A DNA stretch of 64,000 nt, from NCBI RefSeq assembly GCF_002950945.1, contig NZ_CP012673.1:8570501-8634500 (forward strand), read 5' to 3'. A program made the translations under genes and the position numbers. Numbering within the stretch: position 1 is the stretch's first letter; each line of letters begins with the position of its first letter. The notes under the pieces were generated by a model that was given only the letters and a program-made list of their open reading frames with translations, ran no database searches and was not told the DNA's origin. Below are positions 8,950-17,027 of this stretch, in pieces. This DNA is from Sorangium cellulosum. Lineage in GTDB: Bacteria; Myxococcota_A; Polyangia; Polyangiales; Polyangiaceae.

Positions 8950-10302
8950 ATGAGCAGGATCTTCCGTTCACTTCCCCCGGCGGGCACCCACCTCGGCATC
9001 GCGTTCTCGGGCGGGCTCGACACGCGCTGCGCGGTGGCGTGGCTCTCGCGCAACGGGCTCAAGGTGCATGCCTATACCGCCGACCTGGCGCAGCCGGACG
9101 AGGCCTCTCCGGGCGACATCCCGCCGATCGCCCTGCAGCACGGCGCGGTCTCCGCCAAGCTGGTGGACTGTCGCGAGGCGCTGGTCCGCGAGGGCATCCT
9201 CGCCATCCAGTGCGGCGCCTTCCACCTCTCGACGGGCGGCAAGAAGTACTTCAACACGACGCCGCTCGGCCGCGCCGTGACGACCACCGCCATCGTGCGC
9301 GCGATGCGCGACGACGACGTCCACGTCTTCGGCGACGGCAGCACGCACAAGGGCAACGACATCCAGCGGTTCTATCGTTATGGCCTCTTCGTCGATCCCT
9401 CGCTCAAGATCTACAAGCCCTGGCTCGACCCGAGGTTCGTGGGCGAGCTCGGCGGGCGCAAGGAGATGAGCGAGTACCTCGAGCGCCACGGGCTCCCCTA
9501 CCGCATGGGCACGGAGAAGGCTTACAGCACCGACGCCAACGTGCTCGGCGCGACGCACGAGGCGAAGGACCTCGAGCGCCTCGACACCGGGATCAAGATC
9601 GTCCAGCCGATCATGGGCGTCGCCTCCTTCCGGCCGGAGGTCGCCGTCGAGGCCGAGACGGTGACCGTCGGGTTCGAGCGCGGCCTCCCGTCCACGATCA
9701 ACGGCAAGCGCTTCGCCTCCCTGTTCGAGCTGTTCGTCGAGTGCAACCGGATCGGCGGGCGCCACGGCCTCGGCATGAGCGACCAGATCGAGAACCGGGT
9801 CATCGACGCGAAGAGCCGCGGCATCTACGAGGCGCCGGGCATGGCGCTCCTCCACGCCGTGTACGAGCGGCTCCTGTCCGCCATTCACAACGAGAACACC
9901 CTCGACGTGTACTTCACCCAGGGCCGGCGCCTCGGCCGCCTGCTCTATGAGGGCAAGTGGTACGACCCCGAGGCCATGATGCTGAAGGACGCGCTCTCCC
10001 GCTGGATCGCGCCTGGCGTGACCGGCGAGGTGACGCTCGAGCTGCGCCGCGGCGACGATTACAGCATCCTCGACACGCGCGCGGACTACATGGCCTATGG
10101 GCCGCACAAGCTCTCGATGGAGAAGGTCGAGGAGGCCTACTTCACCCCCGAGGACCGCATCGGCGCGCTCGAGCTCCAGAACCTCTCGGTCTCGGACAAC
10201 CGCCAGTTCCTGATCCACCTCATCGAGAGCACCCAGGCGCTCGGCCCGGGCGGCGCCCCCGCCATCGGCGAGCTGCTCGGCGGCGACAAGCCGAAGGAGT
10301 AG
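8950..10302 (+). CDS. argG: Argininosuccinate synthase
   Basis: It ligates citrulline and aspartate using ATP in arginine biosynthesis. The 450 residues carry the PP-loop motif F-S-G-G-L-D-T near residues 19-25, I-Q-C-G-A-F-H, Y-F-N-T-T-P-L-G-R-A-V-T, G-D-G-S-T-H-K-G-N-D-I and G-M-S-D-Q-I-E-N-R. Length and wording match the long E. coli-type ArgG rather than the roughly 400-residue form typical of most bacteria. The start at 8950 aligns with the family N-terminus; the ribosome site is weak and a TATGCT element lies just upstream, so the leader may be very short. argH is not nearby. Confidence 0.92.
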   Translation: MSRIFRSLPPAGTHLGIAFSGGLDTRCAVAWLSRNGLKVHAYTADLAQPDEASPGDIPPIALQHGAVSAKLVDCREALVREGILAIQCGAFHLSTGGKKYFNTTPLGRAVTTTAIVRAMRDDDVHVFGDGSTHKGNDIQRFYRYGLFVDPSLKIYKPWLDPRFVGELGGRKEMSEYLERHGLPYRMGTEKAYSTDANVLGATHEAKDLERLDTGIKIVQPIMGVASFRPEVAVEAETVTVGFERGLPSTINGKRFASLFELFVECNRIGGRHGLGMSDQIENRVIDAKSRGIYEAPGMALLHAVYERLLSAIHNENTLDVYFTQGRRLGRLLYEGKWYDPEAMMLKDALSRWIAPGVTGEVTLELRRGDDYSILDTRADYMAYGPHKLSMEKVEEAYFTPEDRIGALELQNLSVSDNRQFLIHLIESTQALGPGGAPAIGELLGGDKPKE

Positions 10303-10424
10303 AGCGGGTTGCGTCAGGCGCCGGCCTGGGTCACCACGAACCAGCGAATCCGGCCCGCAACGCGTCGCCGCCCGGGCGGCGCGCTCCAAGCGCGGAGCGG
10401 CGCCGGCCCAGGGAGGTGCTCATC

Positions 10425-10787
10425 ATGATCAAGACGTTCCTCATCCAGGCGATCGCCGCGGGCGTCGCGGTCCTCGTCGGGGCGAAGCTCATGCCCGGCG
10501 TGCGGCTCCGCACGGCCAAGACGGCGGTCGGCGTCGCCGCCGTGTTCGCGCTCCTCAACCTGCTGCTCGGGTGGCTCGTGACCTTCCTGGTGAAGGTCGC
10601 GCTCCTGCCCGTCGCGTTCCTCACGTTCGGCCTGGCCTACCTGTTCCTGGGCATCCTCGTGAACTCGGTATTGCTCTGGGCGACGGACAAGTTCATCGAC
10701 GATTTCGACGTGAGAGGGTTCGGGCCGCTCCTCGGCACGGCCTCCCTCATCTCGCTCGCCGGGTGGCTCTTGCCGCGCCTCTTCTGA
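10425..10787 (+). CDS. Small four-helix membrane protein (phage holin family 4 / YvlD-like)
   Basis: This is a 120-residue integral membrane protein with four hydrophobic segments, at about 5-23, 33-52, 58-86 and 98-118. It resembles the YvlD family (named after phage holin superfamily IV), whose role is unclear; membrane or envelope-stress roles are suspected. The ATG at 10425 has GGGAGG about eight bases upstream. The gene lies 122 bp after argG on the same strand and ends 8 bp before a strong hairpin. The holin label is a family name only, since no phage genes are nearby. Confidence 0.7.
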   Translation: MIKTFLIQAIAAGVAVLVGAKLMPGVRLRTAKTAVGVAAVFALLNLLLGWLVTFLVKVALLPVAFLTFGLAYLFLGILVNSVLLWATDKFIDDFDVRGFGPLLGTASLISLAGWLLPRLF

Positions 10788-10794
10788 GCACGCC

Positions 10795-10825
10795 GCCGCG
10801 GCTCCTCGTCTTCAGGAGCCGCGGC
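10795..10825. terminator. Bidirectional hairpin terminator
   Basis: Perfect 12-bp arms (10795-10806 and 10814-10825) enclose a 7-base loop. The hairpin sits exactly between the convergent stop codons of the YvlD-like gene (10787) and the aldo/keto reductase (10842). Confidence 0.75.
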
Positions 10826-10841
10826 GCGCCTCCGCCCCTTA

Positions 10842-11828
10842 TCACCAGCGCTGGTGGACCAGCGGCCGCAGCTGCCGGTCATAGATCTCGCGGATCTTCG
10901 CCATCGTCTCCATCGGGATCGGCGGCAGGTATGCGGCGTTCATGTTGTCGTCGACCTGGGCCGGCCGCTTCGCGCCGGGGATGACGCACGTGACCGCGTC
11001 TTCCATCAGGATCCAGCGCAGCGCCCACGCGGCCATGCTCACGCCCTCGGGCACGAGCTGGCGGAGCTCCTCGACGATCGTGAGGCCCAGGGCGTAGTCG
11101 ATGCCAGAGAACGTCTCGCCCCGATCGAACGCGGCGCCCTCGCGGTTGAAGCTGCGGTGATCGTCGGCGGCGAACGAGGTCTCTGGGCTCATCTTGCCGG
11201 CGAGCAGCCCCGAGGAGAGGGGCAGCCGCGCCAGCACGCCCACCTCCCGGCGCTTCGCCTCGGCGAAGAACAGCTCGGCGGGGCGCTGCCGGAAGATGTT
11301 GTAGATGATCTGCACCGACTGCACGCCGGGGTACTGGATGGCCTTGAGCGCCTCTTCCACCCGCTCGACGCTGACCCCGTAGTACCGGATCTTGCCGTAT
11401 TTCACGAGCTGACCGAGGGTGTCGAACACCTCGGGCATGTAATAGACGTCCGTCGGCGGGCAGTGCAGCTGGACCAGGTCGAGCGCCTCCACCTCGAGGT
11501 TGCGCAGGCTCTGCTCCACGAAGGCCGTGAGGTTCTCCTCGGTGTAGCCGGCGGCCACGTGCGGGTTCAGCCGCCTGCCCGCCTTCGTGGCCACGATGAA
11601 GTGCTCGTCGGGACGCTCCCGCCGGAGGCGCGCGAGCAGCTGCTCGCTCCGGCCGTCGCCGTACACGTCCGCGGTGTCGAAGAAATTGACGCCGCGGTCC
11701 AGGGCCCGGTGCAGCGCGGCGAGCGACTCCTGGTCGTCGACTTCGCCCCACGTGCCCCCGATGGCCCACGCGCCGAAGCTCACCACGGAGACGTTCAGGC
11801 CCGTTCTGCCGAGAGGTCGGTATTCCAT
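10842..11828 (-). CDS. Aldo/keto reductase
   Basis: This is an NADPH-dependent carbonyl reductase of the AKR superfamily, 328 residues, cytosolic. The catalytic tetrad is visible: Asp51 and Tyr56 in F-F-D-T-A-D-V-Y-G, Lys82 in A-T-K-A-G-R and His122 in Q-L-H-C-P. The N-terminal G-R-T-G-L-N-V-S-V-V-S-F-G block and the late V-I-P-G-A-K-R cofactor segment are intact. The physiological substrate is unknown. It follows the MutS-like gene on the same strand after a 68-bp gap and may be read from it. Confidence 0.88.
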   Translation of the reverse strand: MEYRPLGRTGLNVSVVSFGAWAIGGTWGEVDDQESLAALHRALDRGVNFFDTADVYGDGRSEQLLARLRRERPDEHFIVATKAGRRLNPHVAAGYTEENLTAFVEQSLRNLEVEALDLVQLHCPPTDVYYMPEVFDTLGQLVKYGKIRYYGVSVERVEEALKAIQYPGVQSVQIIYNIFRQRPAELFFAEAKRREVGVLARLPLSSGLLAGKMSPETSFAADDHRSFNREGAAFDRGETFSGIDYALGLTIVEELRQLVPEGVSMAAWALRWILMEDAVTCVIPGAKRPAQVDDNMNAAYLPPIPMETMAKIREIYDRQLRPLVHQRW

Positions 11829-11896
11829 GGCGGCGCATACAACCAGATTTCATGCGCCGCGGCGAGCGCGCGCGACGCTGCGCCGCCCTGCCACGG

Positions 11897-13594
11897 TCAG
11901 CCGGGCTCGGCCCCGCGGCGGCGGTGCGCGCGCTTGCTGCGCTCGACGAGCGCGACGAGCTCCTCGCGCGTGACCCCGAGCCGCGCCGCCGTCCGGTGCG
12001 CGAGCGAGGTCCGGGCGACCCCCGGGACGAACTGGTATGTCGGCCACTGCTGCTCGTCGAGCTCGACCTGCAGGAACACCAGGCGGTCCACCGGCCGCTC
12101 CCGCTCGAGCCGCGACGCGAGCTCCAGAAAGTGGGTCGTGATGAACGCCTGGGGGCGGAGCTCCGAGAGCAACGAGACCACGAGCTGGAAGATCTCCTCC
12201 CCCTCGGACGGGTTCGTGCCGGAGCAGAGCTCGTCGAGCACCACCATGTCGCCGACCTGCATCGCCTCGAACAGCGACCGGATGCGCAGGAGCTCCATCC
12301 CGAGGCGGCCCTCGCTGTGGTCGGCCTGCGCCTGCTCGATCAGCGACACGAACAGCCCCTGGCACGGCGAGAGGCGCGCCGCCGCGGCCGGCACGAGGAA
12401 GCCCGCCTGGCCCAGCATCTGCGCGAGCGACAGCGCCTCGAGCAGCCGCGTTTTCCCCCCGGAGTTCGGCCCGGTCACGATGAACGTCGCGTCGTGGCGC
12501 TCCGCCGCGATGTCGCACGAGACGATGTTCTCCGAGGTCGCGAGCAGCAGCGGGTTGAACAGCCCCTTGAGCTCGCGCCCGCGCGGCTCGTCGCGCGCGC
12601 CGCTCGCCCACGCGAGCTCGGGCAGGCACGCCGAGAGCCCCGCCGCGCGCGCGCGGTCGTGGAGCGCGAGGCCCGCGAGGTAGAACTCGAGGTCCCCGAG
12701 CAGCTGGACGAGCGCGACGAGCTCGTCCTCGACGCCCTCGAACACGCCGTTCACGTAGCGGACGAGCAGCTCGTCCTCGCTGAACCGGTACCCCCGCCAG
12801 AGCATCACGAGCCGCGTGACGAAGCGCCCGATCGGCGACCGGTAGAAGCGGTTGTCCTCGTTCTCGCGGACCGACAGGGCGCGGAGGTCGCGGACGTGGC
12901 CGTCCGACCCGACGCGGATCCGCAGGTCGAGCGTCGCGATCTCCTCGTCGTACGCGAGCAGGTCGGCGAGGCGCCGGTACGCCTCGGTCCCGCGCACGGC
13001 CGCGCCGAACGCGGGGATCCGCGCGAGGCCGGAGCGGGCGCCCGCGAACCCGTCGGCGAGCGTGTCGAGCGCCTCCTTCGCGGCGGCCAGGATGTCCAGC
13101 CGGCGCCGGCTGCCCTCCCGGCGCGAGATGGAGATCGTCTCGAGCTGGCCCACCCAGCGGCGCAGCGCCGCGTAGGCGCGCGCGAGGTCGTCGCGCAGCG
13201 CCTCCGAGCCGATGAGCTCCCGGAAGATCTCGCGCCGAAGCTCGACGGTGTCGCGGTCGCTCGGCGGCTGCGACAACGCGCGGCCGAGCAGCGCCGGGCT
13301 CGGGATGTGCGTGCGCCCGTCGACCGTGAAGCGGAGGCAGGCCGCGATGAGCTCCGGCAGGAAGACGTGCTGCGCGAAGCGCTCCGGGTTCCAGCTGGAC
13401 GGGGGCAGCGACGCCGACTCGATGTGGCGATCGAACGCCCCGCCGGGCGCGCCGCTCGCGAACGCGAACGTCAGCGATTGTTTGACCGCCTGCGCGTCGA
13501 CCCGGAGCCCCGGCCGGTGCACGAGCAGGTCGGGCGCGGCGCGCGGACCGGACAGGGCGTCGGGCGGGGCAGGTTCCGGCGGCGCCGCGCTCAC
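11897..13594 (-). CDS. MutS-family ATPase without mismatch-recognition domain
   Basis: This is a MutS-like protein of 565 residues with the core/lever region and a C-terminal ABC-type ATPase. Walker A T-G-P-N-S-G-G-K-T is at residues 374-382, Walker B V-V-L-D-E-L near 450, and the signature T-T-H-F-L near 485. The N-terminal mismatch-binding domain of true MutS is absent, as is the Smr nuclease of MutS2, so it is probably one of the short MutS paralogues of unknown role. The GTG at 13594 is chosen because the open frame above it (possible ATG at 13684) has poor codon character. It is divergent from the BON lipoprotein. Confidence 0.8.
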   Translation of the reverse strand: MSAAPPEPAPPDALSGPRAAPDLLVHRPGLRVDAQAVKQSLTFAFASGAPGGAFDRHIESASLPPSSWNPERFAQHVFLPELIAACLRFTVDGRTHIPSPALLGRALSQPPSDRDTVELRREIFRELIGSEALRDDLARAYAALRRWVGQLETISISRREGSRRRLDILAAAKEALDTLADGFAGARSGLARIPAFGAAVRGTEAYRRLADLLAYDEEIATLDLRIRVGSDGHVRDLRALSVRENEDNRFYRSPIGRFVTRLVMLWRGYRFSEDELLVRYVNGVFEGVEDELVALVQLLGDLEFYLAGLALHDRARAAGLSACLPELAWASGARDEPRGRELKGLFNPLLLATSENIVSCDIAAERHDATFIVTGPNSGGKTRLLEALSLAQMLGQAGFLVPAAAARLSPCQGLFVSLIEQAQADHSEGRLGMELLRIRSLFEAMQVGDMVVLDELCSGTNPSEGEEIFQLVVSLLSELRPQAFITTHFLELASRLERERPVDRLVFLQVELDEQQWPTYQFVPGVARTSLAHRTAARLGVTREELVALVERSKRAHRRRGAEPG

Positions 13595-13815
13595 GCCCCC
13601 GAGCCTACGATGGGTCTGGCCGGAGCGCCCGTCCGGTGTCCGGTGTCGCGCCCGCGCGGTGGCCAGGGAGGAGGGGCTCGCCATGGCGTTCCCGACACAC
13701 ACGCCGGGCGGTTGTTCCTGAGCTCGCGCGCGCGCGAGGACCGCCCGCGAGGACGAGGAGAAACGAGTCCGCCCATGGCATGGCGTCTGCCTCGGTGTGG
13801 GGCCGGAGATGCACC

Positions 13816-14694
13816 ATGAGCTACCGATGCACGATGAGCACAACACGTTGGTTCTCCTGCTCGGCGCTCGCGCTCGCCCTGCTGGGCGCGGCCTGCCGGA
13901 CCGAGAGCGATCGCGCCGAAGGAGCGGTCCGCGAGCCGGGGGCTGAGCCTGGTGAGAAGAGCGCGGCGCCCGCCGGCCAGGAGCGATCGATCGGCCAGGA
14001 GGCGCGCGAGCAGGCCGACAAGGCGCGCGAGCAGGCCGACAAGGCGCGCGAGCAGGCTGACAAGGCCGGTGGGCAGGCCGAGCAGGCGCGCGAGCAGGCC
14101 GAGCGGGCGCTCGGGCAGGCCGAGCGAGGAAGCCAGGCGGGCACCAACGACCGCGCCCCGACGAGCCGGGGCGTCGAGCAGCCCGGCGCCGCCCGTCCGC
14201 AAGGCGGCGCCGCCAGTCCGCAGGGTGAAGGCGCGCGCGACGCGCAGGGCGCGCGCGAGCAGACCGCGCCGCCCGCAGGTGGCCGCGACCAGGCCGCGCC
14301 GCAGGGCGGAGGGCGGCAGGAGCAGGCCGGGAGCGCCAGGGACAAGGCGCAGCCCGCGGACGCCGCCACGAACGCGCGCGAAGCCTGGACGCGCGCGGCG
14401 AAGGACAACGACTACCAGGTCAACTTCAGCCGCGACGGCTCCGTCATCGCCACGAAGGAGTCGCCGAAGCCGGGCGATCGCCTGCCCGACGACGCGCTCC
14501 GCAACGCCGTGGGCGGCAAGCTCGCGGACAGCGACCACGACGCGGTGAAGAGGCTGAACGTCTCGGTCCGCGACGGGGTGGTCACCCTGCAGGGCAACGT
14601 CGCCAGCGTGAAGGAAGCGACCGAGGCAATGAAGGCGGCGATGAGCGCCGACGGGGTCACGAAGGTGATCTCGGCCATCCGGTACGAGAAATGA
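13816..14694 (+). CDS. BON-domain lipoprotein with Glu/Gln/Ala repeats
   Basis: This is a secreted lipoprotein of 292 residues: a hydrophobic signal ending in L-L-G-A-A-C near residue 27, then a long Ala/Gln/Glu/Gly linker. The linker includes three exact copies of A-R-E-Q-A-D-K made by a 21-bp tandem repeat (about 14001-14063). The C-terminal 70 residues are a BON domain (N-V-S-V-R-D-G-V-V-T-L-Q-G-N-V followed by a helix), as in OsmY-like envelope proteins thought to bind membranes or lipid. The start at 13816 has GGAG eight bases upstream; a second ATG at 13834 is possible. The repeats suggest a helical spacer, perhaps spanning the periplasm. Confidence 0.8.
   Translation: MSYRCTMSTTRWFSCSALALALLGAACRTESDRAEGAVREPGAEPGEKSAAPAGQERSIGQEAREQADKAREQADKAREQADKAGGQAEQAREQAERALGQAERGSQAGTNDRAPTSRGVEQPGAARPQGGAASPQGEGARDAQGAREQTAPPAGGRDQAAPQGGGRQEQAGSARDKAQPADAATNAREAWTRAAKDNDYQVNFSRDGSVIATKESPKPGDRLPDDALRNAVGGKLADSDHDAVKRLNVSVRDGVVTLQGNVASVKEATEAMKAAMSADGVTKVISAIRYEK
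14001..14063. repeat. 21-bp tandem repeat, three copies, inside BON lipoprotein gene
   Basis: Three nearly identical 21-bp units encode the heptad A-R-E-Q-A-D-K. More degenerate units follow to about 14130. The heptad period fits a helical or coiled-coil rod. Confidence 0.8.
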
Positions 14695-14811
14695 CCTGGG
14701 CCGTCCTGCCTCCCTCCTGGCGGGAAGAGGTCATCGACGAAGGCCCCTCGACGCTTCGCGACCTCGCCGCGGGCGTGCAGGTCGACGCCGGGACGGGCCC
14801 TGGGCCAGGGC

Positions 14812-16461
14812 TCAGTTCTTGGGCCGCAGCTTGATGGTGCGCTCGACCGCCTCGCCCGACGCGAGGTCCAGCATGAGCGTCCCTTCGAAGCAGTCGGATC
14901 GGGACACGAGGACGACCTGCATGCCCACCGGCAGCTCCGTCTTCAGCGGGGTCTTGCCGAGGACCTTCCCCCTCCAGCTCACGGTCGCGTCGGGCGGCTC
15001 GCTCGCGATCGCCACGTTCACCTTGGGCGCCTCCGCGGGCCCCTTCTCCGGTGCGTTCGCGGCCGTGTTCTCGGCCGCGGCCGCCGGGGGCGCCGCGGCG
15101 GGCTCGGCGGCGGCCACCAACGAGCGTTTGCCCGAGAAGTGCACCGCGCCGGCCGCCATGGCCGCCACCGCGACCAGGCCGGCCGCTCCGACCAGGTAGC
15201 TGCGCCGCCGCCGGCGACGCCGCATGGTCGACGAGGGCATCGTGGCCCCGCGCAGGCTCGCGGAGTCGCTCGGCGGGGCGACGCGCCGCTCGACGCCCGA
15301 GTGACCCTGGTTGGGCTCGCCGAGGTAGGGGAGCCTGCCCCCCAGGGCCGAGCCCGACCCCGAGCTCGAGCTCAAGGGGGCCGCCGCGATGCCGATGCCG
15401 CTCATCGTCACCGGGCCGGACACCTCGAACAGGCTCCCCGCGCTGTTCACGCGGTGGATCTGCGCCCGGATCTGCTGGCGGATGTTCGCCCTGCTCTCGG
15501 CGAAGATCGCCTGCATGCAGGCGCCGAGGTGCTCGCTGCGCACGTCCTCGCCCGACCACTGCAGGTAGCTCTCGAGGACGTCGCACATCTCCTGCGCCGT
15601 CCCGAAGCGCCGCGACGGCTCGCGCTCGAGCGCCTTCGCGACGATCTGGTCGAGCGCGATCGGGATCCCCGTGACGAGGGTGGAGAGCCGCGGGATCTTC
15701 CCCATCAGGAGCTGGTGCATCACGCTGATCTGGTCGCCCTCGAAGAGCCGCCGGCCCGCGAGGAGCTCCCAGAGCACGACGCCCACCGCGAAGAGGTCCG
15801 CCCGCCGATCCACCGTCTTGCCCGACGTGATCTGCTCGGGGGCCATGTACGTAATTTTTCCTTTGAAGGTGCCGGTCTCCGTATGGGAGGAGTTGCCGGA
15901 GGCCTTCGCGACGCCGAAGTCCACGAGCTTCACGGCGCCGTCGTACGTGACGAAGATGTTGTGCGGGGAGACGTCGCGGTGGACGAGGCCGAACGGCCTG
16001 CCGTCGTAATCGCAGAGATCATGCGCGTACTGCAGCCCGCGGAGCACCTCGGCGATGATCCGGAGCCACGCGCCGCGGCTGAGCCCGCCAGTGCCGGGCT
16101 CGCGCTCGCTCACCGCCTTCATCACGCGCTTGAGGGGCTGGCCCTCCAGGTACTCCATGATGATGAAGTACCCGTCCTGATCCCCCCCGACCTCGTAGGT
16201 CTGCACCACGTTCGGGTGGCTCATGCGGGCCGCCAGCTTGGCCTCGTCCATGAACATGAGGACCCGGCGGTCCTCCTCGTCGGCGACGTTCCGAAGGCGC
16301 TTCACGACGACCAGCTTGTTCACCGACGCTGGCCCGTGCGCCATGGCCAGGAAGACGTCAGCCATTCCGCCCCGGCCGAGCTTCGCGATGGGACGGTATC
16401 GGCCGACCCCGAGCTGGGTCGGCGTGTCTCTCAAGATTGACGCTCCGTAGTCTCCGGTCAC
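14812..16461 (-). CDS. Membrane-anchored Ser/Thr protein kinase with PEGA-like C-terminus
   Basis: This Hanks-type kinase has its domain at about residues 20-290: glycine loop G-R-G-G-M-A-D-V-F, catalytic loop H-R-D-V-S-P-H-N, D-F-G, and activation segment T-Y-M-A-P-E-Q. A linker leads to an Arg-rich stretch and one membrane helix near 410-430. The roughly 120 outer residues include an Ala-rich spacer and a PEGA-like beta unit (S-E-P-P-D-A-T-V-S-W-R-G-K and G-K-T-P-L). The H-R-D-V-S-P variant (Val, Ser for Leu, Lys) is frequent in myxobacterial kinases. The GTG at 16461 is chosen for GAGG five bases upstream; a TTG at 16479 is the longest option. It is convergent with the BON lipoprotein, and AT-rich sequence with 10-bp repeats lies upstream. 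Confidence 0.88.
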   Translation of the reverse strand: MTGDYGASILRDTPTQLGVGRYRPIAKLGRGGMADVFLAMAHGPASVNKLVVVKRLRNVADEEDRRVLMFMDEAKLAARMSHPNVVQTYEVGGDQDGYFIIMEYLEGQPLKRVMKAVSEREPGTGGLSRGAWLRIIAEVLRGLQYAHDLCDYDGRPFGLVHRDVSPHNIFVTYDGAVKLVDFGVAKASGNSSHTETGTFKGKITYMAPEQITSGKTVDRRADLFAVGVVLWELLAGRRLFEGDQISVMHQLLMGKIPRLSTLVTGIPIALDQIVAKALEREPSRRFGTAQEMCDVLESYLQWSGEDVRSEHLGACMQAIFAESRANIRQQIRAQIHRVNSAGSLFEVSGPVTMSGIGIAAAPLSSSSGSGSALGGRLPYLGEPNQGHSGVERRVAPPSDSASLRGATMPSSTMRRRRRRRSYLVGAAGLVAVAAMAAGAVHFSGKRSLVAAAEPAAAPPAAAAENTAANAPEKGPAEAPKVNVAIASEPPDATVSWRGKVLGKTPLKTELPVGMQVVLVSRSDCFEGTLMLDLASGEAVERTIKLRPKN

Positions 16462-16590
16462 ACCCACCTCAGTATGCAAAATTCATTATTTCAGCGTCCA
16501 AGTCAATGCAAAGAGTTGGGGTTTCTGGCGTCTCGTCGCATTTTTCAGGTTTTGACCTTGCCCGCGTGCTTGCCTCGCGGCTCATTTTTT

Positions 16591-16630
16591 TCCATCCGCT
16601 TCCATCCGTTTCCATTCGCTTCCACGTTGC
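16591..16630. repeat. 10-bp tandem repeats upstream of the kinase
   Basis: Four consecutive decamers of the form TCCATCCGCT, with one to several changes, follow a T-tract. The helical-turn spacing would place each unit on the same DNA face, which suits a cooperative operator, but this is inference. Confidence 0.5.
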
Positions 16631-16824
16631 CGCGCCGGCCGCTTTTGCCGCCGTGGCCGGCTCAGCGAGCTGCGCAGAGGTGGCCGGGAGATCTGGTGCC
16701 GTGTGGGCGAAAAAGAGGAGAAAGCGGACATCCGAGCACAGGCACGTACCGTTGAGTCCGCGCGGTGCGAGGGAGAGACATGCGCGCTCCCGACGAGGCT
16801 CCCATGGGGAGCGCGCGGCGCGTC

Positions 16825-16938
16825 TCACCGCCGGGCGGCGATGACGCCAGCGAGCTCGACGTCGCGCGGGACGCCTTCAGTCTGCCGGTATTCCTCCAAC
16901 CGGGCTGCAAACACGACCAGGCCGAGCTCCTCGGCCAT
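16825..16938 (-). CDS. Possible 37-residue ORF or gene remnant
   Basis: The minus-strand frame from the stop at 16825 back to 17019 has the third-position GC and composition of real genes here. It reads as an amphipathic helix-rich peptide (M-A-E-E-L-G-L-V-V-F-A-A-R from the ATG at 16938). There is no clear ribosome site, and the frame is closed by a TGA about 8 bp before the fabH-like stop. It could be a tiny gene or the tail of a decayed one. I do not recognise it. Confidence 0.3.
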   Translation of the reverse strand: MAEELGLVVFAARLEEYRQTEGVPRDVELAGVIAARR

Positions 16939-17027
16939 CCGGCAATAGACCGCGTACGCTTGCGGCGTGCTGCTCGAGAGGACGCCGGGCGCGGCGCGCG
17001 CGGCCCGGGGGCGAGCCGATCAGCGCG

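Larger units (their letters stand above)
16480..17027. other. Intergenic region with AT-rich promoter zone and a possible small frame
   Basis: The first 150 bases upstream of the kinase are markedly AT-rich. They include a TTGACT (minus strand, 16501-16506) and a run of 10-bp repeats at about 16591-16630, so this is the likely kinase promoter. The only coding-like stretch is the minus-strand frame at 16825-17019 (see separate entry). The remainder looks non-coding. Confidence 0.5.

Noticed and set aside
10425..10787. Prophage signal from a holin-family name
   Set aside because: The protein belongs to the chromosomal YvlD-like group and no phage genes are nearby.
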